The notes below the pieces were generated by a model. It did not search any database. It was not told the origin of the DNA and worked only from the letters and a program-made list of their open reading frames with translations. The position numbers and the translations under genes are program-made. DNA of 64,000 nucleotides from SG-bin9 sp049323835. Its GTDB lineage: Bacteria; Pseudomonadota; Alphaproteobacteria; Rhizobiales; Xanthobacteraceae. Location: positions 1 to 64,000 of the forward strand of contig JBMOOJ010000111.1 of NCBI GenBank assembly GCA_049323835.1, read 5' to 3'. Positions 34,674 through 42,803 of this stretch are shown here, piece after piece; positions within the stretch are counted from its first letter, which is position 1, and every line of letters begins with the position of its first letter.

Positions 34674-34717
34674 TGTCCTGCAAACAGACTACTCATACCG
34701 CCATTGATTGCAGGACA
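34674..34717. promoter_or_regulatory. Inverted repeat with 10-base arms upstream of the lacI-type gene
   Basis: TGTCCTGCAA (34674-34683) and TTGCAGGACA (34708-34717) are perfect reverse complements separated by 24 bases. It fills most of the 94-base gap between fixK and the lacI-type gene. There is no T tract, so a pure terminator is doubtful. A regulator site or a stem-loop in the lacI leader are both possible. Confidence 0.6.
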
Positions 34718-34755
34718 CCAGCGCAAGCGCACGATCGAGCGCGACTTGCCTCACC

Positions 34756-35424
34756 TCAGGTATTGAGAGCCTCCAGCTTGCGCCTGTCTGCGAGCAGAAT
34801 ACGACGCGCCGATGGCAACGAGATCAAGCCGGCCTCCTCAAGATGCGTCAGCGTGCGAGATACGGTCTCGATCGTCAGGCCGAGGTAGTCGGCAATGTCC
34901 TGACGCGACATCGGCAGTTCGATTTCAGCGCGCCTTGTCCGCTCCGCCATCTCCAACAGGAAGGAGGCGACACGCTCTTCAGCCCGCCTCACCAGCAAGA
35001 CCAGGTGCTTCCGTGCGTTCTGAAGTTCACGCACCGTTGCCTGCCACAGCTCGCGAGATAGATCCGGATCGAGACTTGCCACTGCAAGATGCGACGAACG
35101 CTGGACAATCCTGACCCTGGCTTCCGTCACGGCCTCTGCGGACATCGCTCGAAAGTCGCCAGCCTCGAAGCCGAAGTAGTCGCCGGGGAGATAGAACGCG
35201 CCGATCTGCCGCCGGCCGTCGCTCAGCACCGAGTAGACGCGAACCGCGCCGGAAACGACCTGATAGATGAACTCGGTAGGCTCGCCCTCTCCATAAATCT
35301 CTTCGTTGCGGACGAAGCGGGCGGGGGGAGTTTGCGCCGCCGGGCAGGCATTCTGCCAATGGCCATTTTGTGCAACTGGACCAAACCGCTTTGGGGTGGC
35401 ATGAACCGATTCAATCGCCTGCAT
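34756..35424 (-). CDS. fixK: FixK, Crp/Fnr-family regulator of microaerobic genes
   Basis: This 222-residue protein has an N-terminal cyclic-nucleotide-type beta-barrel (EEIYGEGEPTEFIYQVVSGAVRVYSV, GAFYLPGDYFGFEAG) and a C-terminal winged helix with MSRQDIADYLGLTIETVSRTLTHLEEAGLI, the FixK/FNR recognition helix (E-SR). It lacks the four N-terminal cysteines of oxygen-sensing FNR, so, as in FixK, its level rather than a cluster reports oxygen. It is divergent from fixL. The start at 35424 follows GGAGA; an ATG at 35436 is four codons upstream. It is the probable activator of the six TTGA-N6-TCAA boxes in this window. Confidence 0.9.
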   Translation of the reverse strand: MQAIESVHATPKRFGPVAQNGHWQNACPAAQTPPARFVRNEEIYGEGEPTEFIYQVVSGAVRVYSVLSDGRRQIGAFYLPGDYFGFEAGDFRAMSAEAVTEARVRIVQRSSHLAVASLDPDLSRELWQATVRELQNARKHLVLLVRRAEERVASFLLEMAERTRRAEIELPMSRQDIADYLGLTIETVSRTLTHLEEAGLISLPSARRILLADRRKLEALNT

Positions 35425-35489
35425 GGAGCTCTCCATCGTTTGAGCAAGCGATACCGGCGAACCCGATCCGGTGATATTCAGATCATCTG

Positions 35490-35508
35490 CCTAAGGGCTG
35501 ATACGTAG
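35490..35508 (-). promoter_or_regulatory. Candidate FixJ binding site in the fixK-fixL intergenic region
   Basis: CCTAAGGGCTGATACGTAG contains ATACGTAG, seven of eight bases of the Sinorhizobium FixJ consensus GTAMGTAG, and a CCTAAGG palindrome-like element. It lies about 66-85 bases upstream of the fixK start, the position expected for FixJ~P activation of fixK. No other strong motif is seen in the 120-base region. Confidence 0.45.
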
Positions 35509-35545
35509 GAGCGGATCAGGTTCGTCGTCGGCAACGATAATCATT

Positions 35546-37072
35546 ATGAATCAAAGGATTACAGATCTTCTCAGGGCCACGCTGGCACAGGCCAAACAAG
35601 TGCCCGCCTCCCCCTATCTGCTGGCGGCGATCAGCGTTGCCGCTTTCGCGTCCTTTGCGAGCGCGCTGGAGTGGCTGCTCGGCGATGCTCCGGTCAAGCT
35701 TGTCCTGATCCCGTCGATCATTCTTGCAAGCACCATGAGCGGATTTTGCGCGGCGCTCACCGCGGCTGCGCTCGCCATGCTTGGGCTGATCGCGATTCCG
35801 TATCCGCCCTTCGGCGCTGAATCCTTCATTGATCTGACGGCGTTCGGCCTGATCGGCGCCAGCATCGCGTTCTGGGGCCATTCCAATATCGAAAGCAGGC
35901 AGCAAGCGGTCGACACCGCGCATGACCTGTCTGGGATGGCAAACGATCTGCGTGCCCGGGAGGCGCACCTGAACTCCATTCTGGAAACGGTGCCCGACGC
36001 CATGGTCGTGATCAACGAGGCCGGCATCGTGCAATCTTTCAGCAAGACCGCCGAACGGCTGTTCGGTCATCGCTCGCCGGATGTGGTCGGCCAGAACATC
36101 CGCATACTCATGCCTGAGCCGTATCGCAGCCAGCACGATGGCTATCTTGAGCGCTATCGCCGCACCGGGGAAAAACGCATCATCGGCATTGGACGTGTCG
36201 TCGTTGGTGAACGCAAGGATGGAACCACGTTTCCCATGGAGCTCGCCATCGGCGAAATGCGATCGAACAACATCAGATTCTTCACCGGCTTCATTCGCGA
36301 CCTCAGCGAACGCCAGCAGACGGAAGCGAGACTACAGGAGCTTCAATCCGAGCTGATTCACATATCGAGACTGAGCGCGCTCGGCGAAATGGCCTCGGCC
36401 CTCGCGCACGAGCTGAACCAGCCCCTGTCGGCGATCGCGAACTACCTGAAAGGATCGCGCCGGTTGCTCGAACGTCAGCAGACCCCGGAAGCAAATGTCA
36501 TTTCGGACGCTATCGACAAGGCTGCCGATCAGTCTCTGCGCGCAGGGCAAATCATCCGGCGGTTGCGCGATTTCGTTGCGCGCGGTGAAAGCGAGAAGCG
36601 CGTCGAAAGCCTGCGCAAGCTTGTGGAAGAAGCGAGCGCGCTGGCGCTCGTCGGCGCCAAGGATTGCGGGATTCGCGTCTCGTTCCGCTTCGATTCGGAA
36701 GCAGATCTGGTGCTGGCCGATCGCGTCCAGATTCAGCAAGTCATCCTCAATCTGGTTCGCAACGCGATCGAAGCGATGGAAGCGACCGAACAGCGGGACC
36801 TCACGCTCACCACGCGGAGCACCGAACCGGGAATGCTCGAAGTCGCCGTCACCGATACCGGAACCGGACTTGCGCCGGAGATTCTGCCGCAACTGTTTCA
36901 GCCTTTCATCACCACCAAGGCCAGTGGCATGGGTGTCGGGCTATCGATCTCGCGCTCGATTATCGAGGCGCACGGCGGACGGATCGTGGCGGAGGCGAAC
37001 CCGGCAGGTGGAACGATCTTTCGCTTTTCGCTACGCAGTGTAACTCGGGAGGAAGCCGAAAATGCCGGCTAA
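35546..37072 (+). CDS. fixL: FixL, heme-based oxygen-sensing histidine kinase
   Basis: This 508-residue protein has N-terminal membrane helices (LLAAISVAAFASFASALEWLL and following), then a heme PAS domain (about 140-255) and a histidine kinase core. Heme-ligand His197 lies in PYRSQHDGYL and the distal Arg217 in IIGIGRVV, with the same 20-residue spacing as His200 and Arg220 of Bradyrhizobium FixL. The phospho-acceptor His288 is in ALAHELNQPLSAI, and the ATPase has NLVRNAIEAME, GTGLAPEI and GMGVGLSISRSI. Oxygen binding shuts the kinase off; at low oxygen it phosphorylates FixJ. It overlaps fixJ by 11 bases. Confidence 0.97.
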   Translation: MNQRITDLLRATLAQAKQVPASPYLLAAISVAAFASFASALEWLLGDAPVKLVLIPSIILASTMSGFCAALTAAALAMLGLIAIPYPPFGAESFIDLTAFGLIGASIAFWGHSNIESRQQAVDTAHDLSGMANDLRAREAHLNSILETVPDAMVVINEAGIVQSFSKTAERLFGHRSPDVVGQNIRILMPEPYRSQHDGYLERYRRTGEKRIIGIGRVVVGERKDGTTFPMELAIGEMRSNNIRFFTGFIRDLSERQQTEARLQELQSELIHISRLSALGEMASALAHELNQPLSAIANYLKGSRRLLERQQTPEANVISDAIDKAADQSLRAGQIIRRLRDFVARGESEKRVESLRKLVEEASALALVGAKDCGIRVSFRFDSEADLVLADRVQIQQVILNLVRNAIEAMEATEQRDLTLTTRSTEPGMLEVAVTDTGTGLAPEILPQLFQPFITTKASGMGVGLSISRSIIEAHGGRIVAEANPAGGTIFRFSLRSVTREEAENAG

Positions 37073-37685
37073 TGCCTGGATCGACGTCATCGATGATGAC
37101 GACGCGGTTCGCGACTCCATTTCCTTCCTTCTGGAAGCCAACGGCTTCAAGGTGCGCGTGCACAGTTCTGGTTCGGATTTCCTTGCCGCCATGCCCCTGG
37201 AAAACATCGGCTGCATCGTTTCAGATATCCGCATGCCGGGAGCCAGCGGCATCGATGTACTTGCGCGGTTGCGCGAGAGCGGGATCGACGTCCCAGTCAT
37301 TATCATGACCGGCCATGGCGACGTGCCGCTGGCCGTCGAAGCCATGAAGCTCGGCGCCTTCGATTTCTTTGAGAAGCCGTTCGACGAAGAGGTGATGGTG
37401 ACCGCGGTCCGCAGCGCGCTGGAACGGACTCGGTCGAAAAAGGAGTCGGACGCAGACAGGGCCGAAATCCACCGGCGTGTCGGCCTTCTCACCGGCCGGG
37501 AGCGCGACGTCCTAGCCGGGCTGGTTACGGGGCATCCGAACAAGATCATCGCCTTCAATCTCGGCATCAGCCCGCGAACGGTCGAGATCTACCGGGCCAA
37601 TATCATGACAAAGATGCAGGCGGGGAGCTTGTCGGAGCTCGTGCGGATGATCGTTACGTCCGACGTCGGGATCGAACCGAAGTGA
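37062..37685 (+). CDS. fixJ: FixJ, LuxR-type response regulator
   Basis: This 207-residue protein has a receiver domain (VIDDDDAVRDSI, phospho-acceptor Asp55 in CIVSDIRMPGASG, Thr in IIMTGHGD, Lys in FFEKPF). A LuxR/FixJ helix-turn-helix follows (LTGRERDVLAGLVTGHPNKI, NLGISPRTVEIYRANIM). Phosphorylated FixJ turns on fixK in the classical rhizobial cascade, and fixK is encoded just beyond fixL. The start overlaps the end of fixL. Confidence 0.97.
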   Translation: MPANAWIDVIDDDDAVRDSISFLLEANGFKVRVHSSGSDFLAAMPLENIGCIVSDIRMPGASGIDVLARLRESGIDVPVIIMTGHGDVPLAVEAMKLGAFDFFEKPFDEEVMVTAVRSALERTRSKKESDADRAEIHRRVGLLTGRERDVLAGLVTGHPNKIIAFNLGISPRTVEIYRANIMTKMQAGSLSELVRMIVTSDVGIEPK

Positions 37686-37694
37686 CGCCGGACT

Positions 37695-37708
37695 TTGACT
37701 AATATCAA
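37695..37708 (+). promoter_or_regulatory. FixK/FNR box upstream of the receiver-only protein
   Basis: TTGACTAATATCAA fits TTGA-N6-TCAA perfectly. With the usual 41.5-bp spacing, transcription would start near 37743, 22 bases before the next gene. Confidence 0.75.
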
Positions 37709-37764
37709 GGAAACCCACGGGTGATGCCTTGTAATGGGCCGCTTGACGGTGGCGGCCTCTTTCT

Positions 37765-38163
37765 ATGCACTCTCATGAACAGACTTCACCGGATTCTCAG
37801 CGGGCAACAATCCTTGTCGTCGATGACGATCCGGCCGTGCTCAGTTCGCTCGGGTTTCTGTTTGAGATCGAAGGCTTCACGGTCCAGCTTTATCCCAACG
37901 GCGCCGCACTCTTGATGGAGACGGCAATTCCAGCCGTGGGCTGCCTGGTTGTCGATTACCGCCTGCCCGATATCTCCGGTCTGGAGCTGATCAGCATCCT
38001 TCGCGCTCGCCGGGTTGCGATCCCGGCTGTCCTCATCACAACCTCGCCGACGCCAGCAATTCTGGCGGAAGCGGCGCAATCCTCTGTCAGCGTCATCGAG
38101 AAGCCTTTGCTGACCGGTGCGCTTTTCGAGCAGGTCCGCCGCGTGCTTTCGCTTCCCTCCTGA
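37765..38163 (+). CDS. Receiver-only response regulator beside fixLJ-fixK
   Basis: This 132-residue protein is a single receiver domain: ILVVDDDPAVLSSLGFL, predicted phospho-acceptor Asp64 in CLVVDYRLPDISG, Thr-Thr-Ser in LITTSPT and Lys in VIEKPL. It has no output domain, so it may be a phosphate sink for FixL or bind another protein. Bradyrhizobium has a similar single receiver between fixJ and fixK2; I compare from memory. A FixK box lies upstream, making it a FixK target and possible feedback element. Confidence 0.85.
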   Translation: MHSHEQTSPDSQRATILVVDDDPAVLSSLGFLFEIEGFTVQLYPNGAALLMETAIPAVGCLVVDYRLPDISGLELISILRARRVAIPAVLITTSPTPAILAEAAQSSVSVIEKPLLTGALFEQVRRVLSLPS

Positions 38164-38165
38164 CG

Positions 38166-38351
38166 CTAAAAGGGACGTCTGCGCGGCCTTGCGGTACCGT
38201 GCAGACTGATGATCCTGGCGGCAGGAGCCTGCTGCGAGCTATCACGCTTCTCAGTTGGTCTGGACTGCCGGCCGGCACGCCGGCGCCAGAGCATCAGTCC
38301 AACGAAGGCAGCACCGCGAAGCGCGGAAAGGACAAGATTGATCGGTTTCAT
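38166..38351 (-). CDS. 61-residue single-helix protein under its own FixK box
   Basis: The protein is MKPINLVLSALRGAAFVGLM followed by LWRRRAGRQS and a polar Arg-rich tail: one membrane helix and a cytoplasmic basic region. It has a purine-rich GGGGGGGCGG ribosome-binding region. It follows ccoS but is separated by 66 bases containing a perfect FixK box, so it has its own microaerobic promoter. I recognise no family. A possible role is in cbb3 oxidase assembly or stability, inferred only from regulation and position. Confidence 0.6.
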   Translation of the reverse strand: MKPINLVLSALRGAAFVGLMLWRRRAGRQSRPTEKRDSSQQAPAARIISLHGTARPRRRPF

Positions 38352-38403
38352 GGCCGCCCCCCCCGGAATCGGCAGAAGCATACTGCAGTACATGCGAAGA
38401 TGG

Positions 38404-38417
38404 TTGATCTGGATCAA
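38404..38417 (-). promoter_or_regulatory. FixK/FNR box between ccoS and the 61-residue gene
   Basis: TTGATCTGGATCAA fits TTGA-N6-TCAA. It abuts the ccoS stop. A start at 41.5 bp spacing falls near 38369, 18 bases before the small gene. Confidence 0.75.
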
Positions 38418-38573
38418 TCAGCGGCTTTCTCGCAGATCGTCGTCCAACAACGCCCTGATCGCTGAACCCTGGAGATCGTCGAACTGACCGTTTCGCAGCG
38501 ACCAGACAAATGCTCCCAGCCCCGCAAGCCCAAGGCCAAGCGCAATCGGCAAAAGGAAAACAATGACGTTCAT
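38418..38573 (-). CDS. ccoS: CcoS/FixS, cbb3 oxidase maturation protein
   Basis: The 51-residue protein has one N-terminal helix (VIVFLLPIALGLGLAGLGAFVW) followed by SLRNGQFDDLQGSAIRAL-DDD, the typical CcoS pattern of a helix plus a W-x-x-x-GQFDDLxG-xxRxLxDD segment. CcoS is needed for cofactor insertion into the cbb3 oxidase, probably by helping copper delivery. Its ATG overlaps the stop of fixI by 4 bases (ATGA). Confidence 0.92.
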   Translation of the reverse strand: MNVIVFLLPIALGLGLAGLGAFVWSLRNGQFDDLQGSAIRALLDDDLRESR

Positions 38574-40810
38574 GACGTTGTCGCCAGCGGCTTTAGTTGG
38601 GTTGTGTTTGGTTTGGCAGGTCGCGCGGCGCTTCTGAGGCGAACCGCATTCAGCGTGACCAGTATCGACGATCCTGACATCGCTGCCGCAGCGATCAACG
38701 GAGTCACAAAGCCGGTGACCGCCAACGGCACCGCAATCAAGTTGTAGACAACGGCAAGCGCCAGATTCTGGCGCATCAACCGTCGCGCCACTCGCGACAC
38801 GTCAATACAATCCATGACCGGCCGCAAGCTCTCGCCAACGAATATGCCGTCCGACTTGGCGCGCGACAGATCCGCAGCCGTAACCGGCGATAGCGAGACG
38901 TGCGCGGAAGCCAGAGCCGCAGCATCGTTGATTCCGTCGCCGACCATCAGCAGCTTCCGCCCTGCCTTTTGCAAGGCTGCGACATAGGCCACTTTCTGCT
39001 GCGGTTTGATGCTAGCGAGCCATCCTTCGACCCCGAGCGCCGTTGCGATCGGCGCTACGGCGGCAGAACGATCGCCGGAAAGGATTCGCACATCGAGCCC
39101 TTCATGCATCAGATCTGAGACGCATCGCATCGCATCCGGCCGAAGGATCTGCGCGACAGCAAACACGATACGAGCATCACCGTAGCGGAATGCGATCAAA
39201 GATCGACCTGCCGCCGCCGCATCGATTGCAGAATCTTGCTCGATTCCGCAGAATGCAAGACTTCCAAGACGCATCTCCCTGCCATCGTTCAGCGCAACGA
39301 TGCCCTCGCCTTGCTGCTCCCGAGCATCGGCAAACGGGCACATCCCCTCCGCCGAACGGGCGAGCGCAATCGCGAGCGGATGCCTACTGGAAAGCGCCAG
39401 CCGCGCTGCAAGAGCGGCAATGCCCGGTTCGACTGGCAAAATAGGTTCAAGCCGTGTGTCCGGTGTCGTCAGGGTTCCGGTTTTGTCGAACACAACAACA
39501 TCGACGTCCGCGAAACGCTCGATGGCGTCGCCTGCGTTGAGCAGCACGCCGGAACGGAACAAACGACCCGCCGCCACGATCTGCACGACCGGCACTGCGA
39601 GCGCAAGCGCGCAGGGACAAGTGATGATCAGCACCGAAATCGCGGCCACGAGGGAGTCGTGCACCGAAGCACCGGACACGAGCCAGCCGGCCGCCGTAAG
39701 CGCCGCCATCGAATGCACGACCGGCGCATAGAGCCTGGCAGCGCGATCGGCAAGGCGCATGTAACGCGATTTGGCGGCAGTTGCCTGCTCGACCAGCCGT
39801 TCGATTTCTTCGATCAAACTATCCTTCGATGACGCGGCGATGCGCAGCTCCAGTACTCCCGACTGATTGAGGCTTCCGGAATAAACGCGGTCGCCCGCTT
39901 GAACCGTCCGTGCGAGCGTCTCGCCTGTCACAAGGCCTTCGTCGAGCAAAGACTGACCCGAGATAATCTCCGCATCGGCCGGCACTCGCTGTCCCGCGGA
40001 CAGCAAGACCCGATCACCCGGATTCAATGCACTCGCGGGGACGACGGAAATCTTCCCGTCTTCGCCGAGACGGCTCGCCGTCTCGGCCTTGAGCGCAGCG
40101 AGATTGCTTGCGACCGAGAGCGTGCGAGCCCGCATTTGATGATCGAGGTAGCGCCCGCATAGCAGAAAGAAGATCAGCATCACCGCCGAATCGAAATATG
40201 CGTGAACGCCATGCGTCACGGTCTCGAAGAGCGATAGGCCGAGCGCAAGCACAATCCCGATCGAGATCGGCACATCCATATTGACCTGCCCTGTCCGCAA
40301 AGCATTCCAGGCACTGGCGAAGAACGGCCGGCCGGAGTATGTAGCCGCGGGCAGCGCGATCAGCGCGGACAGCCAGTGAAAGAGATCGCGGGTTTCGGCA
40401 TTGATGTCGGTGGCGTTGCCAGACCACACCGAAATCGACAGCAGCATGATGTTCATCGCGGCGAAGCCGGCAACCGCGAGACAGATCAGCAAATCTCGGC
40501 CGCGACTGGCACCGTCGTCTTCGACCTCGGCCTGAACGAAGGGGTACGCGCGATATCCCATCTCGCGCAACCGGTCGATCACCGCGTTGGGCTGCATCAT
40601 CCGATCGTCCCAGGCGACCGCCAGACGCTTGGTCGAGAAGTTGAGCCGGGCCTCGCGCAAACCCGGAATTTGACCGAGCGCCGTTTCGATCCGGCGAATA
40701 CAGCCGGCACAGTGGACGCCGTCGACCGCCAGATCCATGCGAGCGGATCCATCTGCATGCCTGACGAGAGACGAAAAGTCCTCCCGGCCTTGAACGAGCG
40801 CCGTCGCCAT
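38570..40810 (-). CDS. fixI: FixI/CcoI, copper-translocating P-type ATPase for cbb3 oxidase
   Basis: This 746-residue P1B-type ATPase has an N-terminal heavy-metal domain (VHCAGCIRRIE, Cys34 and Cys37) and eight membrane segments. Its transmembrane CPC motif lies in ITCPCALALAVP, with the actuator motif in LVTGETLA, DKTGTLTTPD and MVGDGINDAAALA. It exports Cu(I) for assembly of the CcoN copper site. The gene overlaps ccoS and lies 3 bases from fixH. Confidence 0.95.
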   Translation of the reverse strand: MATALVQGREDFSSLVRHADGSARMDLAVDGVHCAGCIRRIETALGQIPGLREARLNFSTKRLAVAWDDRMMQPNAVIDRLREMGYRAYPFVQAEVEDDGASRGRDLLICLAVAGFAAMNIMLLSISVWSGNATDINAETRDLFHWLSALIALPAATYSGRPFFASAWNALRTGQVNMDVPISIGIVLALGLSLFETVTHGVHAYFDSAVMLIFFLLCGRYLDHQMRARTLSVASNLAALKAETASRLGEDGKISVVPASALNPGDRVLLSAGQRVPADAEIISGQSLLDEGLVTGETLARTVQAGDRVYSGSLNQSGVLELRIAASSKDSLIEEIERLVEQATAAKSRYMRLADRAARLYAPVVHSMAALTAAGWLVSGASVHDSLVAAISVLIITCPCALALAVPVVQIVAAGRLFRSGVLLNAGDAIERFADVDVVVFDKTGTLTTPDTRLEPILPVEPGIAALAARLALSSRHPLAIALARSAEGMCPFADAREQQGEGIVALNDGREMRLGSLAFCGIEQDSAIDAAAAGRSLIAFRYGDARIVFAVAQILRPDAMRCVSDLMHEGLDVRILSGDRSAAVAPIATALGVEGWLASIKPQQKVAYVAALQKAGRKLLMVGDGINDAAALASAHVSLSPVTAADLSRAKSDGIFVGESLRPVMDCIDVSRVARRLMRQNLALAVVYNLIAVPLAVTGFVTPLIAAAAMSGSSILVTLNAVRLRSAARPAKPNTTQLKPLATTS

Positions 40811-40813
40811 CGG

Positions 40814-41335
40814 TCAGCTCCTCGACGGAATAAACAGGCGATTGACCGACCGGAACATCACGGCTTCGCGCTCGCTGATCGTGAACTCGAGCCGCCACAG
40901 TCCCGATTCCGCATCGAGCGGGACAACGAACCGCCCAGGTGACCGCTCTTCAGCCTCCAGCACGATGTCGCGGTTGCGGACGACGGGATGGGCGAGCTTG
41001 CCCTTGAGTGCGAGCTCGCCGGGCAACTTTCCCTCACCTGGCTTCACCCTGATATCAAGCTGCACGCCGCTGCCCGCGAAGCTGATGCTGACATCGACGT
41101 GCCAGTTGCGGCGAACCTGTTCCTCCGCGGCTGCGATCTGCGAGTTGAAGGCCAAACCGGCCTTGTAGGCGTTTTCCGCATCGACCCCCGGAAATGTCTT
41201 GAGAGCGAAGCGGAGCATCGCCCCGTTGACTACCGCAACTAGAACAAAGAAGCCGATCAGGCAAAACAGTACAAAGCGGCCCGTGATGCGGAAACCCTGC
41301 GATACGGAAGCGTCTGCCATCGGACTGCCTTTCAT
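40814..41335 (-). CDS. fixH: FixH/CcoH, cbb3 oxidase assembly protein
   Basis: This 173-residue protein has one membrane helix (VLFCLIGFFVLVAVVNGAMLRFAL) with the F-P-G-V-D motif following (KTFPGVDAENAYKAGLAFN), the standard FixH/CcoH beginning. The periplasmic domain (HPVVRNRDIVLE, GRFVVPLDAESGLW) is beta-rich. It acts in assembly of the CcoP-containing complex. Its ATG overlaps the fixG stop by 4 bases; a second ATG five codons later is also usable. Confidence 0.9.
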   Translation of the reverse strand: MKGSPMADASVSQGFRITGRFVLFCLIGFFVLVAVVNGAMLRFALKTFPGVDAENAYKAGLAFNSQIAAAEEQVRRNWHVDVSISFAGSGVQLDIRVKPGEGKLPGELALKGKLAHPVVRNRDIVLEAEERSPGRFVVPLDAESGLWRLEFTISEREAVMFRSVNRLFIPSRS

Positions 41336-42801
41336 GGCCCCTTGAAGTAATTGTCCGTAAACGCCGTTTCGCCGGACGTCCTGTCGCGCACCGCGAACCG
41401 GATGGAAGACTGCTGGCTGCCGGGCGATAGATGTGCGCTGACGAACAAGCGGATTTCCGTGGTCTGGTCGGGGCCAATCTCGACGACCGCTTCACTCTTC
41501 GAACTCTGGCCCGCGAGGGACAGGACTGGTGAGTCGAGTCCAGAGATCGAAACCACGAAAGTGCGCGGTTCCAGCGCTTTGTTCGAAAGTCTCACAGTAT
41601 ATGCGTTGCGGACGGAGCCATCCTTGAGCGTGACAAACATCGGATTGCGTTCGTGCATGACGCTAATCGCAACCTGATGCCGCATGACGAGCGCGGTCAG
41701 CATGACCAGACCGACAACGGCGATCACACCCATGTAAAGAAACGTGCGGGGGCGGAGCGGACGGAAGATCTCGGGCTGCCCACACTGGCGGCGTTTGACG
41801 TTGACATCCGTATCATAGGCAATAAGCCGCAGCGGCTTGCCGACTTTCTCCATCACGGAATCACACGCATCGATGCAAAGCCCGCATTGGATGCAATCCA
41901 GCTGGAGACCGTTGCGGATGTCTACCCCGGTCGGACAGACCGCCACACATTGATTGCAGTCGATGCAATCTCCTGCCGGGAGTCCTTCTGATTGCCGCTG
42001 CAAGTTGGCCTTCAGCGATCCGCGCGGCTCTCCCCGATCGTATCGATACGTCACATTGAGAGCATGTTCATCCGTGAGCGCAGCCTGAATCCGCGGCCAC
42101 GGGCACATGTAGGTGCAGACCTGCTCGCGCATGAAGCCGGCTAGCGAATAGGTCGTGAAGGTCAAGATTGCAATCCAGAGGTAGGCCACCACTGGCGCCT
42201 GGAAAGTCGCCAGCTGTTTTACGAGCGTCGGCGCATCTGTGAAGTAAAGCACCCAGGCGCCGCCCGTCCACCAGGCGATCATCAGCCAGATCGAATGCTT
42301 GAGTACTTTCTCGGCAGCGCGCCGGAGCGTGAGCCCCTCGTTCTGCTTCTTCAAACGCTCGCGCCGGTCGCCCTCGACCAAGCGTTCGATGGCATAGAAC
42401 AGATCGGTCCATACCGTCTGCGGGCAGAGGTAACCGCACCAGATGCGGCCGGCAAACGCATTCATCAGGAACAGCGTCATCGCCGCCAGAACCAGAAGCC
42501 CGGTGAAATAGTATATCTCCTGAGGCCAGAGCTCGATGAAGAAGAAGTAGAATCGCTCTCTTGTGAAATCGATCAACACCGCCTGGTTCGGCGCATGCGG
42601 TCCACGATCCCAACGCACGAACGGCAGCGCATAGTAGATGCCGAGGGTGACGGCGAGCACAATCCACTTGATGGTGCGATACTGCCCGCGAACCGCTTGC
42701 GGAAATATCCGCTTCGATGGTGCATATAGCGCAACGTCAGCCTCCACGGCAGGCGTTTCGGCTCGGTCCGCCGCACGACTCAATCGCGGATCGGCATTCA
42801 C
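41332..42801 (-). CDS. fixG: FixG/CcoG, cbb3 oxidase accessory iron-sulfur protein
   Basis: This 489-residue membrane protein has about five to six helices, a polyferredoxin-type CGYLCPQTVW loop and two 4Fe-4S ferredoxin motifs, CIDCNQCVAVCPTGVDIRNG and CIQCGLCIDACDSVM. The C-terminal half is an immunoglobulin-like periplasmic domain. It assists copper delivery during cbb3 maturation. The start is a GTG at 42801 with GGGAG eight bases before it, only 2 bases from the fixP stop, so fixG here continues the structural operon rather than starting its own. Confidence 0.94.
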   Translation of the reverse strand: MNADPRLSRAADRAETPAVEADVALYAPSKRIFPQAVRGQYRTIKWIVLAVTLGIYYALPFVRWDRGPHAPNQAVLIDFTRERFYFFFIELWPQEIYYFTGLLVLAAMTLFLMNAFAGRIWCGYLCPQTVWTDLFYAIERLVEGDRRERLKKQNEGLTLRRAAEKVLKHSIWLMIAWWTGGAWVLYFTDAPTLVKQLATFQAPVVAYLWIAILTFTTYSLAGFMREQVCTYMCPWPRIQAALTDEHALNVTYRYDRGEPRGSLKANLQRQSEGLPAGDCIDCNQCVAVCPTGVDIRNGLQLDCIQCGLCIDACDSVMEKVGKPLRLIAYDTDVNVKRRQCGQPEIFRPLRPRTFLYMGVIAVVGLVMLTALVMRHQVAISVMHERNPMFVTLKDGSVRNAYTVRLSNKALEPRTFVVSISGLDSPVLSLAGQSSKSEAVVEIGPDQTTEIRLFVSAHLSPGSQQSSIRFAVRDRTSGETAFTDNYFKGP

Positions 42802-42803
42802 TG

